From DATDAW01 sp036524675 (GTDB taxonomy: Bacteria; Verrucomicrobiota; Verrucomicrobiia; Chthoniobacterales; DASVRZ01): a DNA stretch of 64,000 bases. The notes under the pieces are model-generated. The model made no database searches and was not told the DNA's origin. It worked only from the letters and a program-made list of their open reading frames with translations. The stretch is taken from contig DATDBU010000111.1 in the NCBI GenBank assembly GCA_036524675.1, positions 41,578-105,577 on the forward strand, in the 5' to 3' direction. The first letter of the stretch is position 1; each line of letters opens with the position of its first letter. Positions 33,308-41,950 of this stretch are shown piece by piece. A program made the translations under genes and the position numbers.

Positions 33308-33554
33308 GGACATTTTTTTTGCCGAGGCGGAACTCTAGGGAGCAGAGGCCGCTGGCCTGTTTCGTTTGGCGGCCCGCTGAACAGCGGCAGGTTTGCCGTA
33401 GCGCAGAGCGAGTGTTGCCTGCTAGACGAATCAACCATCGGTTAAACGCACAAGCTGGCTTCCGCGCCCCGAAAGCATCACAGTGTTTGACAAGCCGTCA
33501 AACACTCCATACGCCCCGCCTGTGCTACCCGGAAAAGGGTCGCTACGCTGTGTC
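33308..33554. other. 247-bp spacer inside the cluster with a strong hairpin
   Basis: The only long gap between cluster genes 2 to 8. No gene is recognisable. AGTGTTTGAC (33482-33491) and GTCAAACACT (33497-33506) form a perfect 10-bp stem with a 5-nt loop, 49 bp before the next ATG. No T-run follows, so a processing site, attenuator or operator is more likely than a terminator. Confidence 0.6.
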
Positions 33555-35231
33555 ATGAGCGGCTTTTTCTTTTCCAATCCCGCCGGACTCTGGGCATTGT
33601 TGGGGTTGCCAGCAGTGCTGCTCATTCATTTTCTCCAGCGTGAATCGCGGCGGGCAACGATCAGCACGCTCTTCTTATTGGAGCAACTGGCCCCGGAAAG
33701 CGCCCAGGGACGGCGGTTCGAGCGATTGCGTCAGTCCGCCAATCTCTGGCTGCAATTGCTGGCTGTGTTGCTCCTCGCGTGGCTCCTGGCCGGGCCGCGT
33801 TGGATTCGACGCGATTCTGCGCAAAGCATTGCCATCGTGTTGGATAGCAGCGCTTCGATGAATGCTTTTGCCGACGACGCGAAACGGGCGCTCGCCAACA
33901 AACTCTCCTCGCTTTCCGCCGCCGCGGCCCGCACGGATTGGACCCTGCTGGAGAGCGATCCTGCCCGGCTGGCACTCTACAGCGGCAACGACTCGGCCAG
34001 GCTGCTGGTGGCTTTGCAGTCGTGGCGACCCAACCTTGGGACCCATGACACAGGCTCGACACTGCGCACTGCCCGGAGCCTGGTCCGCAACCGGGGCCTT
34101 GTGATTTTTGTCACCGATCACGCGGAACCGGCGTCTCCAGGCGTCGCAGTGCTGGCTGTGGGCGAGCCCTTCGACAATGCCGGGTTCACCGGCTTGCGCG
34201 CGGATGATCAGGGCTGGCGAGTGCTGGTGAAAAATTACAGCGCTCGGCCTGTCCGCCGCGAGTGGAAGATCGACGGCCAGCCGCGCGGCGTTCTGGAAGT
34301 TGCTCCCGGAGCAATCCAGGAACTGCGTGGCGATTTTCCGGCTCAAATCGAAAGGCTCACGCTTTCGCTGGAACAGGATCGTTTCGCGATGGACGATTCG
34401 CTGCCGCTGGTCCGGTCGCATCCGAAGCACTTGGGCATTGCCTACGAGGCCGGAACGCCGTTCGATGACTTTTTCCAAAAATTCCGCGCCAGCATCGAAC
34501 ATCAATCGCCGGAGGGCCGCGATGTCGTTCTGCGGCGTTACGATCCCTTACTGCCGCGCGAAACCGAGGGGCCAGCCATCGTTTTTCTGGATCAACCGGG
34601 CCGACCCGGAAAACTCTCCAGCGAGCCGGTGATTGCCCGAAATCATCCGCTGGTCTCCGGGCTGAGCTGGCAGGGGTTGCAGGTCAATGAAACGCTTTCA
34701 ATCGTGCCCCGCGACAACGACGAATGGCTGGTTTCCCAAGGCAATCGGCCGCTCCTGCTGCTGCGCTGGCAAGGCCGAAATCCCGTGTTGCTGGTTAATT
34801 TTGATCTGCGCTATTCCAACGCCAGCCGGCTCCCGGCGTTTGTGCTCACCCTCACTCGCTACGTGGAAATGATCCGTGCCCGGCTGCCCGGAACGGAAGT
34901 GGTGAATGCCGAGACGGGACAGCTTTTGCCGGATGAAAGCCGCGCGCCGCAGGAGCCGGGATTTTTCGAGCGGCCCAGCGTCCAGGGAGCAGCCCATTTC
35001 GCCGACGCCCGCGAAGCGGATTTCCGCCAGGCTGTTTCGGCTGACGGCTTGCAACAGGCGGCCGCCGAACTCCGCGAGCGTAACAGCGAACAAGATCTTC
35101 TGACCCCGCTTTGGCTGCTGCTCTTAATCCTGGTCATCGGCCTGTCCTGGCTGGTGGAAGGAACCAGAAAATCAAAAGAGGAGAAAGGAAACGAGAGCAC
35201 CACCAGGGAGTTTGTAAGTCTTAAGTCTTAA
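33555..35231 (+). CDS. BatA-like VWA membrane protein
   Basis: A 558-residue protein. The N terminus FFFSNPAGLWALLGLPAVLL with IHFLQRESRRATISTLFLLEQL is the BatA/aerotolerance-regulator N-terminal domain, with a second helix at about 65-85 (LWLQLLAVLLLAWLLAGP). A VWA-like domain follows (IAIVLDSSASMNAFADDAK; MIDAS-like DSSAS). A GATase-like or beta domain continues to about 510, and a terminal helix (LTPLWLLLLILVIGLSWLVEG) closes the protein. ATG 33555 is chosen by the domain start. The last residues (VSLKS) and the TAA come from the TAAGTCT heptamer array. Confidence 0.9.
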   Translation: MSGFFFSNPAGLWALLGLPAVLLIHFLQRESRRATISTLFLLEQLAPESAQGRRFERLRQSANLWLQLLAVLLLAWLLAGPRWIRRDSAQSIAIVLDSSASMNAFADDAKRALANKLSSLSAAAARTDWTLLESDPARLALYSGNDSARLLVALQSWRPNLGTHDTGSTLRTARSLVRNRGLVIFVTDHAEPASPGVAVLAVGEPFDNAGFTGLRADDQGWRVLVKNYSARPVRREWKIDGQPRGVLEVAPGAIQELRGDFPAQIERLTLSLEQDRFAMDDSLPLVRSHPKHLGIAYEAGTPFDDFFQKFRASIEHQSPEGRDVVLRRYDPLLPRETEGPAIVFLDQPGRPGKLSSEPVIARNHPLVSGLSWQGLQVNETLSIVPRDNDEWLVSQGNRPLLLLRWQGRNPVLLVNFDLRYSNASRLPAFVLTLTRYVEMIRARLPGTEVVNAETGQLLPDESRAPQEPGFFERPSVQGAAHFADAREADFRQAVSADGLQQAAAELRERNSEQDLLTPLWLLLLILVIGLSWLVEGTRKSKEEKGNESTTREFVSLKS

Positions 35232-35240
35232 GTCTTAAGC
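35215..35240. repeat. (TAAGTCT)x3 heptamer array at the BatA-like stop codon
   Basis: Three exact TAAGTCT units (35215-35235) plus TAAGC. The gene's stop codon TAA (35229-35231) is inside the array. The following spacer also has TTTCAG-type repeats and two CGTCATT units (35286-35299). Confidence 0.85.
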
Positions 35241-35358
35241 GGGAGTTTCAGGTTTCAGTTTTCAGTGATCCGCATCTACCCTGGTCGTCATTCGTCATTG
35301 CGCGCCGCCGCCAGGGCTACCATTCACGTTTCACTGATCACTATTCACTTCTGAAAAC

Positions 35359-37929
35359 ATGCGATTCGCGTCTCCCGAATGGTTCCTGCTGGCTCCCGTC
35401 CTGGCTATTCTCGGCTGGCGCTGGCGACGTTTGGGACTGCACCGGGCCCGGCGGATTGTGCTGGCGACGTTGCTGCTGCTGGGGCTAGCGCAGCCGCAGA
35501 TTCGGCGTCTGGGTCAGGGCCTCGATCTCTGGGTGCTTGTGGATCGTTCCGCTTCCGCCGCCGAAACGCTGGAACCGCGCCGTGCCGAAATGGAGGACCT
35601 CATCGAACGCGGCCGTGGACCAAATGACCGCCTGCGTTTCATCGATTTCGCTGAAATTGCTCAACTGCGCGGCGATACCGATGAAATTCCCGAATCGAAA
35701 CGCCAGCAGACCCGCATTTCCCTAGCCGTCGAGACCACCCTGGCCCAGCTCGACCGCAACCGCGCTTCACGCCTGCTCCTGCTCACCGATGGTTTCAGCA
35801 CCGAACCACTCGGCTCTTTGCGCGAGCGGTTGCGCGCCGAGGAAACACCGCTGGACTTCCGCCTGATTCCCGGTCCTGCAGCGGGAGATTATCGTGTTGC
35901 GAAACTGGAAATGCCTTCGCGCGCACAGCCAGGCGAGCCGTTTCTCATCGAGATCGATGTAGCGGGCGAGCCGGACGCCGAACTGCCCTGTGAGATCGAG
36001 CGCGACGGACGAAAGATCGGTGAGGCGAAGGTGAAAATCGAGAAAGGCGCGGGTCACCTACGTTTCGTCGACCGACTGGCCCGGCCCGGCGCGGCGAAAT
36101 ACACCGCCCGGCTGCGTCCGGCGCAAGATAGCCGTCCGGGCAACGATTTCCTGGAACGCTGGATCGAAATTGCCGGCGGTCCCCGCATTCTTCTGGTTAC
36201 ACAGTATGCCGACGATCCGGTGGCGCCGGTGCTCCGGGCGCAGGGGTTTGCAGTGGAGACGGTGATGGAGCTGGGCCAGTTAAACGTAGGCCGACTAAGC
36301 GGTTGCCGGGGAGTAATTTTAAACAATGTGCCCGCCTATGCGCTGCCGCCCGATTTTCTAGGGGCCCTGGATTTCTATGTACGCGAACAAGGCGGCGGAT
36401 TGCTCATGACCGGCGGCAAACAGAGTTTTGGCGCAGGTGGCTATTTTCAATCACCCATCGATCAGTTGCTGCCGGTCTCGATGGAACTGCGGGCCGAGCA
36501 CCGGAAGCTGGCCGTGGCCATGGCCATCGTTCTGGATCGTTCCGGCAGTATGAGCGCGACGGTCGCCACCGGAGGCGGCAGCCTGCAAAAAATGGATCTC
36601 GCCGACGAAGGCGCAGCCCGTTGCGTGACTCTTCTGGGCGGTCTCGACGCCGTGGCAGTGCTCGCCGTGGACACCCAGCCCCATTTCGTCGTGCCGATGA
36701 CTCAGGTAGCGGGGAACACGGAAAAAATCACCAGCCTGGTCCGGCGCATCGCCAGCGCCGGCGGTGGCATTTGCGTGCCTACCGGATTGAAAGCTGCCCG
36801 CGAAGAACTCAAGAAAGCCCAGGCCGGCCAGAGGCACATCGTACTTTTTGCCGATGCCAACGACGCCACCCAGGAACTCGGCAATTACCGGGAGCTGATC
36901 GAGTCCATGACCAAGGAAGGCATCACCATCAGCGTCATTGGTTTGGGTTCCGCCACGGATTCAGGCGGAAACTTTCTTGAAGAGGTGGCGAAGCTAGGTA
37001 AGGGCCGGATTTTTTTCAATGCCGACCCCACGCAATTGCCGGCGTTGTTCGCCCAGGAAACCGTGACAGTCGCGCGGTCGGCTTTTCTGGATGAGATCAC
37101 GCCACTAGCCGCGGCTCCGGGCTGGATGGAAATCGCGGCGCGTCCACTTCCCTGGCCACGGGATGTGGACGGCTACAACCTGAGCTATTTGCGTCCGGGC
37201 GCGTCCGCGGGCCTGTTCTCGAGCGACTCTTATGCCGCGCCGCTCACGGCTTGGTGGCAGCGCGGAGCCGGGCGCGTGGCAGCGGTGTCGTTTCCAGTGG
37301 GTGGCGCGTATTCGGACCGGATTCGGGCCTGGCCACAGTACGCTGATTTCGCGCAAACCCTGGCTCGCTGGCTGGCGGGAGATCAACTCCCACCAGGGAT
37401 CGGTCTTCGCCAGGAAACCGATGGCACGGAACTGCGTCTGGACCTTTTCTACGATGATTCCTGGGTTCCGCGCCTGGCGCAAAACCCGCCGTCCATTGCC
37501 CTGGCGGATGGGACGAAACATGAAATTCGCAGCCCGGGCTGGCAGCGGATGGAGCCCGGCCATTTCCGCTGCACCACCCTACTGGAACCGGGCCAATGGA
37601 TGCGAGGTGCGGTGCGGGTGGGGGAATTCACCCTGCCATTTGGCCCCGTGCTTGCCGGATCGAACATCGAATGGAGCTTTGACCATACGCGAGTGGCGGA
37701 GCTGCGCAGCCTTTCGCGTGAAACGCACGGAGTCGAGCGGATCGATCTGAGCCGGGCCTGGGAAACTCCAAAGCGTTCTGCGTGGCGGGATCTGCGGGCG
37801 TGGTTGCTGCTGGTCGCCCTGCTGATTTTCCTCGCCGACGCGCTTGCGACCCGGCTGGGAATGGAGGAGTTTTCGATCAAGAGGCCTTCCAAAAGAGCGT
37901 CTAACACTCCGGAGGTCCTTCGCCAGTGA
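35359..37929 (+). CDS. Large membrane VWA protein with GATase-like domain
   Basis: An 856-residue protein. Two N-terminal helices (EWFLLAPVLAILGW; IVLATLLLLGLAQPQ) are followed by a first VWA-like domain (DLWVLVDRSASAAETLE), a beta-sandwich region (about 180-265), then a GATase1-like fold (PRILLVTQYADDPVAPVLRA...VREQGGGLLMTGGKQSFGAGGY) without an evident catalytic Cys. A second VWA domain with a canonical MIDAS, AMAIVLDRSGSMSATV, spans about 390-560. The C-terminal helix is AWLLLVALLIFLADALATRLG. This is the last gene of the cluster and the largest periplasmic component. Related verrucomicrobial/planctomycete proteins are annotated as VWA/glutamine-amidotransferase-like, with unknown role. 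Confidence 0.9.
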   Translation: MRFASPEWFLLAPVLAILGWRWRRLGLHRARRIVLATLLLLGLAQPQIRRLGQGLDLWVLVDRSASAAETLEPRRAEMEDLIERGRGPNDRLRFIDFAEIAQLRGDTDEIPESKRQQTRISLAVETTLAQLDRNRASRLLLLTDGFSTEPLGSLRERLRAEETPLDFRLIPGPAAGDYRVAKLEMPSRAQPGEPFLIEIDVAGEPDAELPCEIERDGRKIGEAKVKIEKGAGHLRFVDRLARPGAAKYTARLRPAQDSRPGNDFLERWIEIAGGPRILLVTQYADDPVAPVLRAQGFAVETVMELGQLNVGRLSGCRGVILNNVPAYALPPDFLGALDFYVREQGGGLLMTGGKQSFGAGGYFQSPIDQLLPVSMELRAEHRKLAVAMAIVLDRSGSMSATVATGGGSLQKMDLADEGAARCVTLLGGLDAVAVLAVDTQPHFVVPMTQVAGNTEKITSLVRRIASAGGGICVPTGLKAAREELKKAQAGQRHIVLFADANDATQELGNYRELIESMTKEGITISVIGLGSATDSGGNFLEEVAKLGKGRIFFNADPTQLPALFAQETVTVARSAFLDEITPLAAAPGWMEIAARPLPWPRDVDGYNLSYLRPGASAGLFSSDSYAAPLTAWWQRGAGRVAAVSFPVGGAYSDRIRAWPQYADFAQTLARWLAGDQLPPGIGLRQETDGTELRLDLFYDDSWVPRLAQNPPSIALADGTKHEIRSPGWQRMEPGHFRCTTLLEPGQWMRGAVRVGEFTLPFGPVLAGSNIEWSFDHTRVAELRSLSRETHGVERIDLSRAWETPKRSAWRDLRAWLLLVALLIFLADALATRLGMEEFSIKRPSKRASNTPEVLRQ

Positions 37930-37950
37930 CCGAAACAGCTATCAGCGAAA

Positions 37951-39219
37951 TTATTTCGCCCGAATTCTCCAGATGGTGTCGTTGCCGTCTTCGCTCATCA
38001 GTAGCGAGCCGTCTTTGGCTACCGCCAGGCCAACAGGACGGCCCCAGACATTTCCTTTAGGCGTGACGAAGCCGGTAACGAAGTCTTCGTAGTAGCCTTG
38101 CGGCTGTCCGTTTTTCAATGGGACACGGACCACTTTGTAGCCAGTCCGCATCTTACGATTCCATGATCCGTGAAAGGCGGCAAAGGCGTCATGATGGTAC
38201 TCCTTGGGAAATTGGTTGCCGATATAGAAAAGCATTTTCAACGACGCCGAATGAGCCTGGACAAGCACATCAGGTATCAGAACCCTATCTGCCATCTCGG
38301 AGTGAGGAGTTTTTTGGTGCCGCGGATCCGGATGATTTCCCAGGTAAAACCAGGGCCAACCGTAGAAACCATCCTTTTTCACCCGGGTAATGTAATCCGG
38401 CACCAGATCGTCGCCCAGACCGTCGCGTTCATTGACCGAAGCCCACAAGTCACCGGTATCCGGATGTACGGCCAGTCCGACCGCATTGCGGATTCCGGTA
38501 GCGAAATCCTTCATGTCTGAACCGTCCGGGTTCATGACAAAGATCCGGGCTCGCCGGTTCTCCCTCGAATCGTCATCGACGTTGCTCAGGGAGCCAACCG
38601 AGACATAGAGCTTTTTCCCGTCTTTGGAAAATGCGACATCCCTCGTCCAATGGCCGCCGCCGGTGAGCAGTCCGTAACCGGAAAGTTGGGCGATTTCCTC
38701 AGACTCACCGCGGGCTTTCAGATCACCATTCGTATAGGGAAAACGGACGACGGAATCCGTATTTGCCACATAGAGATATTGCGGATTCGGACCGGCCGGA
38801 TAGAAGGTGATTCCGAATGGTTTTTTCAAACCGGATAGGAAAACTTTGTTGAGCTCAGGCTTACCATCGCCATCCGCATCTCGAAGTATCCGGATCTCGC
38901 CGGATGCACTTTCCACTACAAAGAGGTCGCCGTTGGGTGCGCAGCACAGATAACGGGGATTCTTGAAACCCGATGCGTACTCTTGAATCTCGAATCCCGG
39001 AGGAACGTGAAGCGTCGCTCCTTCCGGTTTTGCGATCAATTTCGGGCCGTTGGCGACGGATTCGGTGGCGAACGGCGCTGGCAATTCCGCCACGGTGATA
39101 CGATGCCGTTTGCCTGGAGCGTCCGACCGCCAGTCACCCTCAGATGTCTGTCCTCGGATCGAGCCGAGAACAAAAGTCGCCATCATCAGGTAGCTTCCGC
39201 TCTTCCAGAGGCTGTTCAT
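37951..39219 (-). CDS. Sorbosone/PQQ-type glucose dehydrogenase-like beta-propeller protein
   Basis: A 422-residue exported protein with a signal peptide (SGSYLMMATFVLGSIRG). A six-bladed propeller of the GDH/L-sorbosone dehydrogenase type follows: PPGFEIQEYASGFKNPRYLC, GDLFVVESASGEIRILRD, GLKKPFGITFYP, and GGGHWTRDVAFSKDGKKLYV, with GRPVGLAVAKDGSLLMSEDG at the end. The RDVAF and GRPVGLA segments match the family's ligand-binding positions. Family members oxidise sugars in the periplasm with PQQ or a heme-linked partner; no PQQ genes are visible. The ATG at 39219 is chosen because the signal peptide follows it directly. It is adjacent to a molybdoenzyme gene on the same strand. Confidence 0.88.
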   Translation of the reverse strand: MNSLWKSGSYLMMATFVLGSIRGQTSEGDWRSDAPGKRHRITVAELPAPFATESVANGPKLIAKPEGATLHVPPGFEIQEYASGFKNPRYLCCAPNGDLFVVESASGEIRILRDADGDGKPELNKVFLSGLKKPFGITFYPAGPNPQYLYVANTDSVVRFPYTNGDLKARGESEEIAQLSGYGLLTGGGHWTRDVAFSKDGKKLYVSVGSLSNVDDDSRENRRARIFVMNPDGSDMKDFATGIRNAVGLAVHPDTGDLWASVNERDGLGDDLVPDYITRVKKDGFYGWPWFYLGNHPDPRHQKTPHSEMADRVLIPDVLVQAHSASLKMLFYIGNQFPKEYHHDAFAAFHGSWNRKMRTGYKVVRVPLKNGQPQGYYEDFVTGFVTPKGNVWGRPVGLAVAKDGSLLMSEDGNDTIWRIRAK

Positions 39220-39326
39220 GTCAACCCATACGCGCAAATGGCAAGTCCGTGCCCAAGTTCGCCCCTGTGCCTCGTCATTTCGTTGCGGTCGGAACCACGA
39301 CACGGAAAATTGAAAAAGGCCGTCGT

Positions 39327-39968
39327 CTAAGCATATCTGTCCTCGATCCAGGGATCGGCGGTATTGGAATACCCGCGGACTTCCCAAAAGCCCAGTTCGT
39401 CCTCCTGTAGAAAAGTGATCGCTTTCACGAATTTTGCACCCTTCCACGCGTAGAGCTTCGGAATAATCACGCGTGCCGGGCCGCCATGCTCACGAGTAAC
39501 GGGTTCACCGTCGAACAATGTTGCCACGAGCACGTCTTCGTCGAGGCACCGTTCCAGCGACACATTGGTCGAATAGCCGTCGTAGCCGGTGAAATAGACA
39601 AATTTTGCCTCCGGTTTTGGCTGAGCGAGTTCGTAGAGCTCGGTAAATGCCACACCGCCCCAGCGGCAGTCGTAACGGCTCCACCCTGTTACGCAGTGAA
39701 AATCACTTAAATCTTCAACCTGCGGCAGAGCATTGAATGCGTCCCAATCAAGGGTCACGGGATTTTCGACGAGTCCGTCGAGAGTAAGAGACCATTCGCC
39801 GTGGCGAATGTGAGGCTGAGCGCCCAGATCGAGCACGGGAAAACCCGAGGTGAGTCGCTGTCCCGGTGGAAGCCGTCCGGCTGCAGGAGAGGAGCGGGGG
39901 ATGATGCCGCGAGCTTTCTGTTTTTCGGCCCACTTCTGTTTGGCCTCGATGTAACGTTCTTTCGACAT
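39327..39968 (-). CDS. Sulfite-oxidase-like molybdopterin oxidoreductase (YuiH type)
   Basis: A 213-residue cytoplasmic molybdoenzyme with the SuoX molybdopterin fold. It carries GRLPPGQRLTSGFPVLDLG (typical of the YuiH/COG2041 short group), the molybdenum-ligand Cys C92 in SDFHCVTGWSRYD, WGGVAFTELYELA, and LYAWKGAKFVKAITFLQEDE. There is no Tat signal, so it differs from periplasmic MsrP/YedY. Substrate unknown; sulfite is possible given cysJI immediately divergent, but the two activities are opposite. mobA and fdhD lie 10-12 kb away. Confidence 0.93.
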   Translation of the reverse strand: MSKERYIEAKQKWAEKQKARGIIPRSSPAAGRLPPGQRLTSGFPVLDLGAQPHIRHGEWSLTLDGLVENPVTLDWDAFNALPQVEDLSDFHCVTGWSRYDCRWGGVAFTELYELAQPKPEAKFVYFTGYDGYSTNVSLERCLDEDVLVATLFDGEPVTREHGGPARVIIPKLYAWKGAKFVKAITFLQEDELGFWEVRGYSNTADPWIEDRYA

Positions 39969-40147
39969 GATTGAAATGGTAAGCCTGCGTCGAATGGAAT
40001 CCAGCCTTTAGCTTCAGTGTTTTCCGCTACCGCAAGGCGACTTCGGTGTATTTCCCTAAAAATCTATCGGTTTGCAGGCAATTTGCCCATTGGCCGCTTG
40101 CACATGCCCGTATTGAGGCTAGTATCGGGGCCCTGATATCTCCAAAA

Positions 40148-41920
40148 ATGCTGCCCGAGCACTCGCCATTTTCACCCGAACAACGTCAGACCCTCGAAAC
40201 TTTGATCGCTGGGTTGTCCGTGCCCCAGCGTTTCTGGCTTGCCGGATATCTTTCCGCCGACGAAACCGCGACCGCCGTTCGTGCGCCAGCTGCTCCCGTC
40301 GCCGCGACAAAATTGGCCATTCTCTTTGGCACTGAGTCCGGCAATTCAGAAAAACTTGCCAATCTCTCCGCGAAAGAAGCCAAAAAACGGGGATTTGCGC
40401 CGGCGGTGAAAAATGTTGCGGACATTACTCTCGCCGATCTCGCGAAAATCGAGAACTTGCTCGTGATCATCAGCACCTGGGGCGACGGCGACGCTCCAGA
40501 AACAGCGACAACGTTCGTCAAAGAACTGACGACCACAACGCTAGCCCTGCCGAAGCTTCGGTATTCCGTCTGTGCGCTTGGCGACACGTCGTATGAGAAA
40601 TTCTGCCAGACCGGCAAGGACGTGGACGCGCGTCTGGAGGCATTCGGTGCCACCCGGATCTTTCCACGCCAGGACTGCGATGTGGATTACGAAGACGCGC
40701 ATCGCAATTGGCTCGACGGCGCGCTCAAGGCTTTCGGTCCGGCGGAAACGTCTCCTACGGTATCAATCGCACCAATCTCTGCACAGGCCACCGTTGAATA
40801 CGGCCGCAAGAATCCTTTTCAGGCCGAGCTTACTGAGCGTGTCCTGCTCAACGGCGAGGGCACGTCGAAGGAAACGTGGCATTACGAAATTTCCCTCGAA
40901 GGCTCCGGCCTGGCCTATGAACCGGGCGACTCGCTGGCAGTCATTCCCACCAACGCCCCAGACGTTGTCGAAGGCATCCTTAAATCCTCCCGCCTTACCG
41001 GCTCCGAGTCCGTTGCGCTCAATGGCTCGGGCGAAAAGACCGTCGCTGACGCTCTCCGCGAAGACTTCGACGTCACAGCCCTCTCACGGCCGGTCTTAAC
41101 GAAGCTTCAGGCGTTCGCTCAATCGAAAAAACTCGCGACTCTTCTTGCTGAGGACGCCAAAGAACAGTTCAAAGACTACCTTTGGGGCCGTTGGATCGCT
41201 GATGCCATCGCCGATTTCGCTCCGCAAGGCATCAGCGCTGCCGATCTCGTCTCCATCCTGCGCAAACTCCCGCCGCGCCTTTACTCGATTTCGTCGAGCC
41301 CACTCGCGCACACGGGTGAAGTTCATATCACAGTCGCCTCTGTCCGCTACCATGCGCACGGCACTGATCGCAAAGGGGTCGCTTCGACCTACCTTGCAGA
41401 TCTTGTCCAAAAAGGTGGCCGCGTCCCAGTGTATACCAACACGAACAAAAACTTCCGCATGCCTGCCTCCGGTGATACCCCGATCATCATGGTCGGCCCG
41501 GGCACCGGCGTTGCGCCATTCCGCGCCTTTGTTGAACACCGTGCCGCATTGGGACAAACCGGCAAATCGTGGCTCTTTTTCGGCGACCAGCATTACACCT
41601 ACGATTTCCTGTATCAGCTCGAGTGGCAGGAGCACCTCGCCAGCGGAGCTCTCACAAGACTCGACGTCGCTTTTTCGCGCGATCAACCGGAGAAAGTTTA
41701 CGTTCAGCACCGTCTCCAGGATCGGGCAAAAGAACTTTATGACTGGCTCGAAAACGGCGCTCATTTTTACGTCTGCGGCGACGCCAATCGCATGGCACAC
41801 GACGTTCACGGCGCGCTCGTATCCATCGTCGAAAACCAGGGGGCCAAATCCCGCGATGCCGCCGAGGCCTACGTCGAGGATCTCAAAAAATCGAAACGCT
41901 ACCAGCGCGACGTTTATTAG
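40148..41920 (+). CDS. cysJ: NADPH-sulfite reductase flavoprotein (alpha) subunit
   Basis: A 590-residue diflavin reductase. The flavodoxin-like FMN domain (KLAILFGTESGNSEKLANLS, IISTWGDGDAPE, YSVCALGDTSYEKFC) is followed by the FAD domain (PPRLYSISSSPLAHTGEVHITVA, with the RxYS motif) and the NADPH domain (IMVGPGTGVAPFRAFVEHR; CGDANRMAHDV). The C terminus (YVEDLKKSKRYQRDVY) is the canonical CysJ end with terminal aromatic. It passes electrons from NADPH to CysI for six-electron reduction of sulfite to sulfide. Start 40148 is chosen at MLPEHSPFSPEQ; an in-frame extension of 34 codons exists. cysI follows after 30 bp. Confidence 0.94.
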   Translation: MLPEHSPFSPEQRQTLETLIAGLSVPQRFWLAGYLSADETATAVRAPAAPVAATKLAILFGTESGNSEKLANLSAKEAKKRGFAPAVKNVADITLADLAKIENLLVIISTWGDGDAPETATTFVKELTTTTLALPKLRYSVCALGDTSYEKFCQTGKDVDARLEAFGATRIFPRQDCDVDYEDAHRNWLDGALKAFGPAETSPTVSIAPISAQATVEYGRKNPFQAELTERVLLNGEGTSKETWHYEISLEGSGLAYEPGDSLAVIPTNAPDVVEGILKSSRLTGSESVALNGSGEKTVADALREDFDVTALSRPVLTKLQAFAQSKKLATLLAEDAKEQFKDYLWGRWIADAIADFAPQGISAADLVSILRKLPPRLYSISSSPLAHTGEVHITVASVRYHAHGTDRKGVASTYLADLVQKGGRVPVYTNTNKNFRMPASGDTPIIMVGPGTGVAPFRAFVEHRAALGQTGKSWLFFGDQHYTYDFLYQLEWQEHLASGALTRLDVAFSRDQPEKVYVQHRLQDRAKELYDWLENGAHFYVCGDANRMAHDVHGALVSIVENQGAKSRDAAEAYVEDLKKSKRYQRDVY

Positions 41921-41950
41921 GCATTAGATATTCGCCATTTTCCCACCGTC

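Noticed and set aside
25789..37929. Interpretation of the cluster as a phage-defence island
   Set aside because: No nuclease, methylase, TIR, toxin or similar effector is present; the genes are membrane and VWA proteins, better suited to an envelope machine.
39969..40147. Possible riboswitch upstream of cysJ
   Set aside because: No SAM, cobalamin or other recognisable riboswitch core could be seen in this 179-bp divergent spacer.
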